Source of the DNA: a gamma proteobacterium HdN1
GTDB taxonomy: Bacteria > Pseudomonadota > Gammaproteobacteria > Pseudomonadales > Ketobacteraceae
Direction: 5' to 3'
Assembly: GCA_000198515.1 (NCBI GenBank)
Contig: FP929140.1
Location: 966,527-1,030,526, forward strand
DNA: 64,000 nucleotides
The notes beneath the pieces are model-generated. The model was not told where the DNA came from and searched no databases. It worked only from the letters and a program-made list of their open reading frames with translations. Positions 45,385 to 53,491 of the stretch are shown piece after piece (the first letter of the stretch is position 1; each line of letters starts with the position of its first letter). The position numbers were made by a program, and so were the translations under genes.

Positions 45385-46402
45385 CCTCCGGCGCATCACC
45401 GCAGATTGCGGCTTCGTTGGGGGTTGGCGGGGTTGCTTTCCATTTGATGACCAATAAGCGCCCAGTGCTACGAGCCGCCTCCAGTTGGCTGCGCGTTGCC
45501 GACATGATGCGCTGTGGTGTGGGAAAGCCGGTTTCTTGGTTCGCGGCAATCATGCACATCGCCGCTTTTATAGAGATAAAGCCCGCAGAAGTTTTCACTG
45601 CCTTCACGTTCAGCGCATCGTAAATACGCCGATAGGTGGAACTGTTGGCTTGGCTGATGTCTGGCTGATGCGTGATGATCGCAAATTCATTGATGCCAAT
45701 GCGCGACACGTGATCCAGCGGTCGCACAAGCTGGCGCAATCTTCGCGCGATGGCGACAACGGTTTCGCGCAATACGGTTCGATCAAAGCGCTCTTTCAGC
45801 GAGGAATAATTGTCGATTCGGATCACCAGATAGCATGCGGCACCGCCGCGTGAATCGGCTTGGGTGAGGGTGGCCTCTAGGCGATCGGTCGTGTAATTCA
45901 GATTGCCAAGCCCAGTAAGCAGATCCACCAAGCTGATTTTTTTAAGGTGCTGGTTTGCCTCGATCAGCAGTTGGTTTTCCCGCAGCAGGCGGTTTTGCAT
46001 GGAGGCAAGGCGATCCGCTGCGTAGATGCGAGGCAGCAGCTGTTCGTTCATGGCAGACTTATTGATGAAGTCATCCACGCCATGATCAAAGGCGTGTACT
46101 AGGGCTTTGTGCCCTTCTTTTGCGGTCAAAAGGATGATGTAGGTAAAGTGGTTGGTTGCCTCATCTTGCTGGCGAACTCGCTCAGCAAGCTCTAGCCCGT
46201 CCATTTCCGGCATCAGCCAATCGGCGATCAATACGCTGACGGGGCGTTGCTCCAGTTGGGCGATGGCGTTTTTGGCGCTGTTAGTGGTGCGCACATCCTT
46301 ATAGCCAGCAGATTGAAGTGCACGCCCGATCACGGCGCCCGAAAAGCGGGCATCGTCAACGAGCATAATGGGTAAGTCCATATTTGGCATGGCGTTTTTC
46401 AA
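45374..46402 (-). CDS. Response regulator with degenerate GGDEF domain
   Basis: The 342-residue protein has an N-terminal receiver domain (about residues 10-130) with acidic pocket VDDAR, phosphorylation site ADWLMPEMDG and the conserved Lys region ILLTAKEG. A GGDEF-fold domain follows (about 155-310: VDLLTGLGNLNYTTDRLEATL), but the catalytic signature reads GINEF instead of GG(D/E)EF, so diguanylate cyclase activity is doubtful. A C-terminal acidic tail ends PEDDE. It may act as a c-di-GMP/GTP sensor or signalling scaffold. It is the first gene upstream of panE. Confidence 0.85.
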   Translation of the reverse strand: MKNAMPNMDLPIMLVDDARFSGAVIGRALQSAGYKDVRTTNSAKNAIAQLEQRPVSVLIADWLMPEMDGLELAERVRQQDEATNHFTYIILLTAKEGHKALVHAFDHGVDDFINKSAMNEQLLPRIYAADRLASMQNRLLRENQLLIEANQHLKKISLVDLLTGLGNLNYTTDRLEATLTQADSRGGAACYLVIRIDNYSSLKERFDRTVLRETVVAIARRLRQLVRPLDHVSRIGINEFAIITHQPDISQANSSTYRRIYDALNVKAVKTSAGFISIKAAMCMIAANQETGFPTPQRIMSATRSQLEAARSTGRLLVIKWKATPPTPNEAAICGDAPEDDE

Positions 46403-46549
46403 CGTGCTAACACAGTCGGTAGGCGGTAGGACAAGAACATTGTTGTCATAGAATACTTCGAAAGTGTGGCTGATGAACGGCTTTCTGTCTAATCGGTAAA
46501 CAAAATAGCCGCGTGCGTTGTGTAGCGAAGCGCTTGCTGGGTGGGAAAC

Positions 46550-46588
46550 CTAAAAACAAAAAGCGCGCGGTGATTTTGCCGCGCGCTT
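46550..46588 (-). terminator. Terminator of the nrdJ operon
   Basis: Read on the minus strand, AAGCGCGCGG/CCGCGCGCTT forms a 10-bp stem with an 8-nt loop followed by TTTGTTTTT. It lies about 60 bp after the nrdJb stop. The remaining 46403-46549 spacer shows nothing else. Confidence 0.85.
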
Positions 46589-46649
46589 TCGCATCCATTC
46601 CCTTAAATGCGGTGGTCTAATCAGGCGCGCTCAATTGCGCTTGGAGCCT

Positions 46650-47390
46650 TTAGCCGCATTTAGAATCACCGCAATTCAAACAGGTCATGCAGTTGTCCAT
46701 ATAAATTACAGCCTTTGTGTGGCATTTCAGACACAAAGACGCCCCCGGCGGGAAAGAGGAAGATGCGTCTTCTGCGACAGGCGCCGGGGCGCTTTGGGCT
46801 GAAACTGCACCCTCAGACCCCGGTTCAGACTTTTTTAGGCCCAACTCCTGCTTTTTCTTCTCAATGAAGGCGCGCTGATGCTCATCGGGCGCAGTTTTGA
46901 TCATGCCGATAAACTTCATATGGTTTTCCAGCACGTCTCCAATTTCCGCGACCAGCGAGGGCATGAACTTCCCGCCCTTCTTGAAGTAGCCGCCTTTGGG
47001 ATCGAACACAGCTTTCATTTCTTCAACCAAGAAGGTCGCGTCGCCGCCCTTGCGAAATACCGCCGAGATTACCCGCGTAAGCGCCAACACCCACTGGAAG
47101 TTTTCCATGTTTTTCGAGTTAATAAAAATCTCGAAAGGGCGGCGCTGTTCGTACTCAGTACCTTCATTCAATACGATATCGTTGATCGTAATGTAGAGCG
47201 CATGATCCGAGAGCGGTGTTTTGATCTTGTAGGTAGAACCCAATAAGATTTCCGGGCGCTCAACGTTTTCGTGCATATGCACGACGTTGCTGGGAACGCT
47301 ACCGGCGGCGCTTTCAGGTTGGCTGGCTTCAATGGCTTTCACTACTTCGTAGCCGATGATTTTCTGCTTAATTTCTTTCATGGCAATCAT
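46650..47390 (-). CDS. nrdJb: NrdJb, C-terminal subunit of split B12-dependent ribonucleotide reductase
   Basis: This 246-residue protein corresponds to the C-terminal part of class II ribonucleotide reductase, encoded separately in some Pseudomonas-type bacteria. Visible features are PEILLGSTYKIKTPLSDHALYITINDI, ISAVFRKGGDATFLVEEMKAVFDPKGGYF and a C-terminal zinc-ribbon-like CLKCHTKAVIYMDNCMTCLNCGDSKCG, holding the cysteines that re-reduce the active site. An Ala/Pro/Ser linker precedes the tail. It starts 9 bp after nrdJa; ATG 47381 is an alternative start. Confidence 0.9.
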   Translation of the reverse strand: MIAMKEIKQKIIGYEVVKAIEASQPESAAGSVPSNVVHMHENVERPEILLGSTYKIKTPLSDHALYITINDIVLNEGTEYEQRRPFEIFINSKNMENFQWVLALTRVISAVFRKGGDATFLVEEMKAVFDPKGGYFKKGGKFMPSLVAEIGDVLENHMKFIGMIKTAPDEHQRAFIEKKKQELGLKKSEPGSEGAVSAQSAPAPVAEDASSSFPPGASLCLKCHTKAVIYMDNCMTCLNCGDSKCG

Positions 47391-47399
47391 ATCCCAGAA

Positions 47400-49592
47400 T
47401 CAGAGTTTTCCGTAGTAGCCTTCTTTGAGTGCATCATACAGGTTCGCGGCGGTGTGCACCTCACCGTCGTAGCGAATTTCTTCGTTGCCCTTCACTTCCA
47501 GCGTGCTGCCGTCTTCGAGCAGGAAGCGGTAAGTGGTGTTTTCGATGTCCTTCTCTTTGACCAGTACGCCTTGGAACGCTTCCGGATTGAAGCGGAACGT
47601 TGTGCAACCTTTCAAACCGCTGTCATAAGCGTAAAGATAAATATCCTTAAAGCGATCATAGGAAATATCGGTAGGCACGTTGATGGTTTTGGAAATGGAA
47701 GAATCCACCCATTTCTGCGCAGCTGCCTGAATATCCACATGCTGCTCCGGGCTCACGTCATCGGTAGAGGTAAAGTAATCGGGCAGTTTTTCTGCTGGGT
47801 TTTCGGAGAAGGGCATCGCTTTCGGATTAACCAACGCGCGATAGGCGAGCAGTTCGAAAGAAAATACGTCCATTTTCTCTTTGGATTTTTTCCCTTCCTT
47901 AATCACGTTGCGAATGTAGTGGTGTGCAAAAGTGGGCTCAATCCCGTTGCTCGCATTGTTGCCAATCGAGAGCGAAATCGTGCCGGTAGGCGCGATGGAA
48001 GAATGGTGCGTATAGCGTGCTCCTACTTTGGCAAGCTCATCAACAAGGGCCGGGTCTTGCTCGGCAATGCGCTGCATATAACGGCTGTATTTCGCGTGTA
48101 GCACTTTCCCTTTGATTTTATCCCCCACCCGATAGCCATCGGCCACCATCTCAGGGCGTTTGGACAGCATGGAAGGCGTTACTTCGAATTCGTCTTCCAT
48201 AATCGGTGCTGGGCCTTTTTCTTTGGCCAGCTCTAGCGCGGTTTTCCAGCCAGTCATCGCCATTTCGCGGGCGATTTGCTCGGTAAATTCAACGGACTCC
48301 TTGCTGCCGTATTTGATCCGCAGCATCGTCATCGCGGAGCCAAGCCCCAGAAAACCCATGCCGTGGCGGCGCTTATACTGAATTTCGTGCGCTTGGTGGT
48401 TTAGCGGGAGGCCATTTACTTCCACGACGTTGTCGAGGAGGCGGCTGAAGACCGACACCATGCGGCGGAATTTTTCCCAGTCAAACTGTGCATCCACGCT
48501 AAACGGATTGCTGATAAAGCGTGTCAGGTTGATGGAGCCTAACAAGCAGGAGCCGTAAGGGGGAAGGGGCTGCTCGCCACAAGGGTTGGTGGCGCGGATA
48601 TTTTCGCAGAACCAGTTATTGTTCATCTGATTGACTTTGTCGATCAGAATAAATCCGGGCTCGGCAAAGTCGTATGTGGACGACATGATCACGTGCCAGA
48701 TTTTACGCGCCGCAACTTTACGGTACACGCGGCAGGCGACTTCGCCGCAATCGTTCGTGATGTAGCCATCGTTGCTCGGCCACTCACGCCACTCGACCTG
48801 CTCTGGGTCTTGTAGATTGAGCTTTTGGGCATCTGGGCTGTTGGTTTTGATTGGAAAAACCAGCGCCCATTGCTGATCGTTGCGCACTGCATCAATGAAT
48901 TTTTCGCTGACCAGTAAGCTTAAATTGAACTGGCGTAGGCGGCCGTTTTCGCGCTTGACGCGAATGAAATCCAGCACGTCAGGATGCGAAACATCGAACG
49001 TGGCCATTTGAGCGCCGCGCCGTCCGCCTGCAGATGAAACCGTAAAGCAGGTGCGATCAAAAATATCCATAAACGACAGCGGCCCGGAGGTTTTTGCGCC
49101 CGCGCCTGAAACGTATGCGCCGCGTGGCCGCAGCGTAGAAAATTCATAGCCAATGCCGCAGCCTGCCTTGAGCGTTAATCCTGCCTCGAAATTCTTGGCA
49201 AGAATATCGTTCATGGTATCGTGAATGGTGCCGGATACCGTGCAGTTAATCGTGGAGGTATCCGATTTATAAGCCTGCGCGCCGGCATTGGAAATAATCC
49301 GCCCAGCGGGAATTGCGCCGTTTTTTAGCGCCCAGAAAAAATTCTCAAACCATTCTTCCTGCTTCTTTTTGCCTTTTTCCACTTCGCAGAGTGCACGGGC
49401 AATGCGCCGCCAAGTGTCGTCCATGGTTTGGTCGACTGCTTCGCCATCGCTGGTCTGTAAACGATATTTCTGCGCCCAGATTTCTTCTGACGCAGGCTGA
49501 AACGGAATTTCCACGGTGCGATCTCGGTGGCTCTCTATCGCCGGGTGTGCTTGGGTTTTGGACTCTTTTGCTGAAGCGGCTGCAGTAGTCAT
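47400..49592 (-). CDS. nrdJa: NrdJa, adenosylcobalamin-dependent ribonucleoside-diphosphate reductase catalytic subunit
   Basis: The 730-residue protein is a class II reductase catalytic chain: NCTVSGTIHDTMNDILAKNFEAG, GAKTSGPLSFMDIFD, RRGAQMATFDVSHPDVLDFI, then the active-site TNPCGEQPLPPYGSCLLGSINL (Asn, Cys and Glu of the radical site) and a late SIAPTGTISLSIGNNASNGIEP. It makes deoxynucleotides with or without oxygen, using adenosylcobalamin as radical source. With NrdJb it forms the full enzyme. It lies near the cobamide salvage operon on the same strand, and its upstream region carries DnaA and NrdR-like boxes. Confidence 0.95.
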   Translation of the reverse strand: MTTAAASAKESKTQAHPAIESHRDRTVEIPFQPASEEIWAQKYRLQTSDGEAVDQTMDDTWRRIARALCEVEKGKKKQEEWFENFFWALKNGAIPAGRIISNAGAQAYKSDTSTINCTVSGTIHDTMNDILAKNFEAGLTLKAGCGIGYEFSTLRPRGAYVSGAGAKTSGPLSFMDIFDRTCFTVSSAGGRRGAQMATFDVSHPDVLDFIRVKRENGRLRQFNLSLLVSEKFIDAVRNDQQWALVFPIKTNSPDAQKLNLQDPEQVEWREWPSNDGYITNDCGEVACRVYRKVAARKIWHVIMSSTYDFAEPGFILIDKVNQMNNNWFCENIRATNPCGEQPLPPYGSCLLGSINLTRFISNPFSVDAQFDWEKFRRMVSVFSRLLDNVVEVNGLPLNHQAHEIQYKRRHGMGFLGLGSAMTMLRIKYGSKESVEFTEQIAREMAMTGWKTALELAKEKGPAPIMEDEFEVTPSMLSKRPEMVADGYRVGDKIKGKVLHAKYSRYMQRIAEQDPALVDELAKVGARYTHHSSIAPTGTISLSIGNNASNGIEPTFAHHYIRNVIKEGKKSKEKMDVFSFELLAYRALVNPKAMPFSENPAEKLPDYFTSTDDVSPEQHVDIQAAAQKWVDSSISKTINVPTDISYDRFKDIYLYAYDSGLKGCTTFRFNPEAFQGVLVKEKDIENTTYRFLLEDGSTLEVKGNEEIRYDGEVHTAANLYDALKEGYYGKL

Positions 49593-49875
49593 GGATGGAA
49601 AATCTCTCGTATCTGAATTACAGGCAAAGTGCGTCCGTTCCGCAAGTGGCTGGTTTTTTCAGCTTGCTGCGGGGCGGCTTTTGTGGGTTCGTTTCGCGAA
49701 TCGGGCGCGCGGCGAAATGCTTGCGCGGCTTGGCTGCGTTAAGGTGCGGCGGTGTTCTGCATGGCTAGGCCTTCTTCCACTTTTTCTGGTTCTTCTTACA
49801 CTTTTGGGTTGTAGTGTGTGTCAGTTGCCAGCGGGCTGCGTAGCGTACGGGGTGATTCGGGCTTGAGAGCTTGAT

Positions 49876-49922
49876 TTATCCACAGCGAAATCTTGTCTAC
49901 AGGCTATCCCAGTTTATCCACA
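49876..49922. promoter_or_regulatory. Two perfect DnaA boxes upstream of nrdJ
   Basis: TTATCCACA occurs exactly at 49876-49884 and 49914-49922, same orientation, 38 bp apart. DnaA boxes occur in the E. coli nrdAB promoter, where DnaA links reductase expression to replication. A chromosome origin is unlikely because dnaA, gidA and rpmH are absent. Confidence 0.7.
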
Positions 49923-49948
49923 GCTTATTCCGTGCTTATGAACAGCTA

Positions 49949-49996
49949 TATCCATATCTTGGAGTGTTTTGCTTTTCTCACCACAAGATGTTGTGG
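49949..49996. promoter_or_regulatory. Pair of NrdR-like boxes upstream of nrdJ
   Basis: tatccatatcttggag (49949-49964) and ccacaagatgttgtgg (49981-49996) fit the 16-bp NrdR palindrome acaCwAtATaTwGtgt, the second better than the first. Their centres are 32 bp apart, three helix turns, as is usual for paired NrdR boxes. NrdR represses ribonucleotide reductase genes when dATP is high. Confidence 0.55.
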
Positions 49997-50151
49997 TTCG
50001 GAATGGATTGTAGACAATGACTCTCTGATTTATCAAGTGTTTGTTGGCAAATGTTGCGCGCAATTGTTGATCGAGTGTGGCTAGCGCTCTCGACGGTGAG
50101 CAAACGCTAGCTCTGTTGGCGGGGGCATTCGTTAGATGCAGGCATCACGGT

Positions 50152-50871
50152 TCAGAGTGAAAATGTCCTGCTCACACTGACCCAAAAAACGCCCTTGGCG
50201 GTTTTTTCGGGATCATCCTTGGACTGCACATCCGTGTCACTCCAAGCGAGTTCAAGGTCAAATTCGCGCAGTGTTTTCTGCACGCCAATCTGGTAGTGGA
50301 CGTATTGTTTGTCGCCATACCAATAATCGGAGGTTTGGTTGTGCAGCATGTTCACTTGTGCATTGAGGGCTAGAGAGTCTGAAAGCGGCCATTGTTGCGC
50401 CACATGGTACGTCCACGACTTACCCGAACCGCCCCAATAGTTATCGGAATAGGAGACTTTGATTTCGCTGTTTTCCCACGCGGTAAGCCCGACGGAGATA
50501 TCTCCATAATCTGCCTGTACGCTGCTGTCTACGCCGGGATATTGATACCAAGCGGCAGTGAAGTCGAGGCTGAAATTATCGGACAGTGGGAGATTGTAGC
50601 CAATGTAATAATCAACTTCGGAATCCGCCTCTCTGCCGTTATCATCCACTTCGAAGTCCACGTCCGAAGTCCAAATTTCAGCAGAAAAGCGCTCATGTTC
50701 GTAGTCGAGAGATGCCTGTAGTGTTGGGTGCTTTTTGGATTGGCTGATTCCATTCGAGAGGTAATCGCTGACCACCCCAACCGTAGTGCTAAATTCATGG
50801 GCCTGAGCGTTCGCGGCGAGGACGTTCACGAGCGGAGCAAAGATCAGTGAGGAGACGAGAAGACTACGCAT
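50152..50871 (-). CDS. TorF family putative porin
   Basis: The start is ATG 50871 (MRSLLVSSLIFAPLVNVLAANAQA), 239 residues. A signal peptide of about 24 residues precedes HEFSTTVGVVSDYLSNGISQSKKHPTLQASLDY, the characteristic N-terminal strand pair of TorF (TIGR02001) proteins, followed by alternating beta-barrel strands and a terminal Phe-Ser-Leu. These outer membrane proteins often lie near TonB or nutrient transport genes; the substrate is unknown. It stands alone in the minus direction. Confidence 0.83.
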   Translation of the reverse strand: MRSLLVSSLIFAPLVNVLAANAQAHEFSTTVGVVSDYLSNGISQSKKHPTLQASLDYEHERFSAEIWTSDVDFEVDDNGREADSEVDYYIGYNLPLSDNFSLDFTAAWYQYPGVDSSVQADYGDISVGLTAWENSEIKVSYSDNYWGGSGKSWTYHVAQQWPLSDSLALNAQVNMLHNQTSDYWYGDKQYVHYQIGVQKTLREFDLELAWSDTDVQSKDDPEKTAKGVFWVSVSRTFSL

Positions 50872-51074
50872 CAGCAAAAACCTTGTAAAAAGAATGAGGT
50901 CAGTAAGCGTCAGAGAATTACCGCCAATTCGGGCGGGTTCTTCTTTTAGAAGAGTAGCAGTGCATTGGCAGGTAGGCTTTGCATTGCCGTAAAATAGCTG
51001 GGCCGCTTGCGCAAAACGTAAGCCGCAGCCCACCGAGCCCCGCAGACCGCTTTTGTCAGGAATTTCCGCCTCGC

Positions 51075-51809
51075 ATGCAACCGAATCACAGCGAACTCCC
51101 ATTGGCTCAAGACCCTACGCCCGCAAGCACGCAGCTCCAGCACCTGAACAGCAGGCTGCATCAGATGCTAAGCGATGCGAGCCTTGCTTGGCAGAAACTG
51201 CCCCAGTGCCCCGAAATTGGCCTCTGGCTGCTCGACCCTGCGCTCATGCAGCGCAGCTTTTCCAGCGATGAAATTGCCAGAATCCAAGCCTATCCCGCGT
51301 ATTGGGCGTTTTGCTGGGCGAGTGGCCAGCGTTTGGCGGCCTACTTGCTGCACAATCAATCTTTGGTGGCTGGAAAAAAGGTGCTGGATTTTGGCGCAGG
51401 CTCTGGAGTCGCCGGAATTGCAGCGGCCAAGGCGGGCGCTGCAGAGGTGGTATTTTGCGACATTGATCAGGACGCGATCGACGCAAGCTTGCTGAACGCA
51501 CAAGCCAACGCACAGGAGGCAATTTGCCGCACCAGTCATGATGTTTTTGCACTACAAGAAACCTTCGACGTGGTGCTGGCCGCAGACGTTCTCTACGATC
51601 GGGCAAATTTGCCGCTACTGGATCACTTACTGAGATTGGGTAGAGATGTTTGGGTGGCCGATTCACGTATTCGAGATTTCAGCCGCCCCGGTTTTTCAAA
51701 AGTTATGACTGCAGAATCGTTTACGATGCCCGACTTGGATGAGTCTTGCGAATTTCGCCGCGTTACATTGTATCGTGGGGCGCTGTATCACGAGAAGCTG
51801 GCGGATTAG
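51075..51809 (+). CDS. Class I methyltransferase, ETF-beta lysine methyltransferase-like
   Basis: The start is ATG 51075 (MQPNHSELPL), 244 residues. The core has a PAYWAFCWASGQRLAAYL lead-in, the SAM loop KVLDFGAGSGVAGIAAAKAGA (about residues 99-119), VVFCDIDQDAIDASLLNAQAN and the VVLAADVLYDRANLPLLDHLL segment. The D-V-L-Y-D pattern is typical of METTL20/ETF-beta-type protein lysine methyltransferases. The substrate is inferred from family similarity only. Its 3' end overlaps the convergent 2OG oxygenase gene by 47 bp. Confidence 0.8.
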   Translation: MQPNHSELPLAQDPTPASTQLQHLNSRLHQMLSDASLAWQKLPQCPEIGLWLLDPALMQRSFSSDEIARIQAYPAYWAFCWASGQRLAAYLLHNQSLVAGKKVLDFGAGSGVAGIAAAKAGAAEVVFCDIDQDAIDASLLNAQANAQEAICRTSHDVFALQETFDVVLAADVLYDRANLPLLDHLLRLGRDVWVADSRIRDFSRPGFSKVMTAESFTMPDLDESCEFRRVTLYRGALYHEKLAD

Positions 51810-52440
51810 ATTTCTGCCTCCCACGCCGTAACGCTTTCAGTTTTGCGCTAAGGCCGTGGAAGAATTTGTGCTTGCTGCTTGCGCCTTCTCCGGTAAGGAA
51901 ATTGATCTGGATGGACTGCCGCTGGCCTTCGTAGGGGATGTAGCCGTGCCAGCCGTTGTCGGTAACCTTGAAGGCAATCAATTGGCCAGGGCCCGCAGAG
52001 ATTTCTTCGGCATAGTTGTGAATGTCCTTCCCATCACGAAGCACTCGAAGCCGGCCCGTTGCATGCTCCCAGCTTTCGTTCATGTAGATCAGAATGGTGA
52101 GCACTTTGGTTTTTGAGTCGGTGTGGATCTTCCCGTCCTTTTGGCGAGAATAGCCGCGTAGAGTGATCATCATCGGTAGATGCATCACATTCACGCCAAA
52201 CTTGTCGGTCAGAATACGGCGAAATTCTGGCGTATCAACGGATTTAAGCAGGCGATCAAAATTGGGGCGGATGTTTACATCCGCCAGATTAAAGCTGCCG
52301 CCGTCGGTAATCTTTGGAAAATCCCGGATGATTTCTAAAACGTCTTGCTCCTTGATTGCATGGTCAAGGGTAAAGTAGGGGAATGGATCGTTTTTGACCT
52401 GAGAGTTCCGTAGTGCATCCAGATTGAGCACGCTGCCCAT
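51763..52440 (-). CDS. 2-oxoglutarate/Fe(II)-dependent oxygenase family protein
   Basis: The start is ATG 52440 (MGSVLNLDALRNSQVKNDPFPYF), 225 residues. The double-stranded beta-helix iron site is visible: HxD in GKIHTDSKTKVLTILIYMNESW, and the distal His with the oxoglutarate-binding Arg in NGWHGYIPYEGQRQSIQINFL. An N-terminal FPYFTLDHAI stretch matches prolyl-hydroxylase-like 2OG enzymes. A basic Lys/Arg-rich tail follows. Substrate unknown. The gene tail overlaps a convergent methyltransferase gene. Confidence 0.82.
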   Translation of the reverse strand: MGSVLNLDALRNSQVKNDPFPYFTLDHAIKEQDVLEIIRDFPKITDGGSFNLADVNIRPNFDRLLKSVDTPEFRRILTDKFGVNVMHLPMMITLRGYSRQKDGKIHTDSKTKVLTILIYMNESWEHATGRLRVLRDGKDIHNYAEEISAGPGQLIAFKVTDNGWHGYIPYEGQRQSIQINFLTGEGASSKHKFFHGLSAKLKALRRGRQKSNPPASRDTAPHDTM

Positions 52441-52540
52441 AAATTGTTCCTCGTGTAGCTCTTTCGTATAGCTTTTCGCTTGTTCTTGTAGGAAGTGCTT
52501 TCGATGGTAAAAGCACTTGAGGTTCAGACGGGAAAAGATT

Positions 52541-53338
52541 TTAGATTTTTCGTTCACTGAACGGAATATCTTCCTTCTTCTGGTTGCGTTGCACCGAAAT
52601 GCGCTGGTTCTTTGTCGTGATGACGCGCCTCTGCCAAAGGCGCTCTGCCCGTAGCGCCGCGCCATCAATCGCCCGCCACGCTTCTTGCAGCAGAAACTTG
52701 CCCGCACCGACGCTGTCGGGTGAGCGTGTGCTGATTTCGCCGATTAGTTCCTGAGCGCGAGCCATGGGGTCTTTGCAAACATGGGTAACGAGCCCAAGTT
52801 CGTGCGCCTGAATGCCAGTCATGACGCGGCCTGTAAGGGTGAGCTCTTTGGCAAGGTCGATTCGCATCAGCTCACGCATCAATGCAACTCCACCCATATC
52901 TGGCACCAGCCCCCACTTGGCTTCCATCATCGACAGTTGTGCGTCGGGTGTGCAAATGCGGATATCCGCGCCGAGCGCTAGTTGTAGCCCTGCGCCAAAG
53001 GCATTTCCGTGTACCACGGCAATCACCGGCACCGGAAGTTCGCGCCAGCCCATGCTCCACGTTTGAAAATCGTTTCGCATCGGCCACCAGAGCTGCAAAT
53101 AGCTGGCAAACGCCTTGAGTGGTTCCCCCATCACGCTTTTTATGTCTAGACCCGCGCAAAAAGACGGCCCTTCGCCGTGCAGGATTACCGCACGGATTCC
53201 TTTCATTTTCCGGACGGTTTTTTGTGCTGCAATCACTTCTTTGAGCATCGGCAGATCCATGCCGTTGTGCTTGTCGGTACGGGTAAGGGTGACGTAGGCA
53301 ATGTCGTTCTCTGTGCGGATTTTTACACGATCGTTCAT
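52541..53338 (-). CDS. Enoyl-CoA hydratase/isomerase family protein
   Basis: This 265-residue crotonase-fold protein has the two oxyanion-hole regions, SFCAGLDIKSV (about residues 60-70) and HGNAFGAGLQLALGADIRI (about 110-128), and acidic residues in MMEAKWGLVPDMGG. Members hydrate or isomerise enoyl-CoA thioesters in fatty acid breakdown; the exact reaction cannot be read from sequence. A divergent C-terminal basic tail (KNQRISVQRNQKKEDI) is present. It lies upstream of the 2OG oxygenase gene on the same strand with about 100 bp between. Confidence 0.87.
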   Translation of the reverse strand: MNDRVKIRTENDIAYVTLTRTDKHNGMDLPMLKEVIAAQKTVRKMKGIRAVILHGEGPSFCAGLDIKSVMGEPLKAFASYLQLWWPMRNDFQTWSMGWRELPVPVIAVVHGNAFGAGLQLALGADIRICTPDAQLSMMEAKWGLVPDMGGVALMRELMRIDLAKELTLTGRVMTGIQAHELGLVTHVCKDPMARAQELIGEISTRSPDSVGAGKFLLQEAWRAIDGAALRAERLWQRRVITTKNQRISVQRNQKKEDIPFSERKI

Positions 53339-53491
53339 AGCGGAGCTCCATTCTCGGCGCGGGGGAGGGTTGCGGCAAAGTCCATGGGAAATGCGCGTGG
53401 CGAGCAGTGTACCTGATCGTGCTTAGGTCTTGGAAAAAATAGCGAGCGATGCGGCATTGCCGCGTGAAGCAGGTGGGTGCTGCGTGGAACC

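Larger units (their letters stand above)
49593..50151. other. Long intergenic region upstream of nrdJ
   Basis: About 560 bp lie between nrdJa (reading leftward) and the end of the TorF porin gene. The half nearest nrdJa (49593-49860) shows no gene or known riboswitch; the distal part holds two DnaA boxes and two NrdR-like boxes listed separately. A 5' leader of 250 bp or more is implied if the promoter lies at those boxes. Confidence 0.5.

Noticed and set aside
49593-49860. A cobalamin riboswitch in front of nrdJ
   Set aside because: No CTGCCCCCGCAAC-like core or B12 box was found on the minus strand of this stretch.
49876-49922. A replication origin suggested by DnaA boxes
   Set aside because: There are only two perfect boxes, with no AT-rich unwinding region and no dnaA, dnaN, gidA or parAB genes; control of nrdJ explains them better.
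49893-50084. A 63-residue plus-strand frame upstream of nrdJ
   Set aside because: It covers the DnaA and NrdR-like boxes and has no ribosome site or family features.
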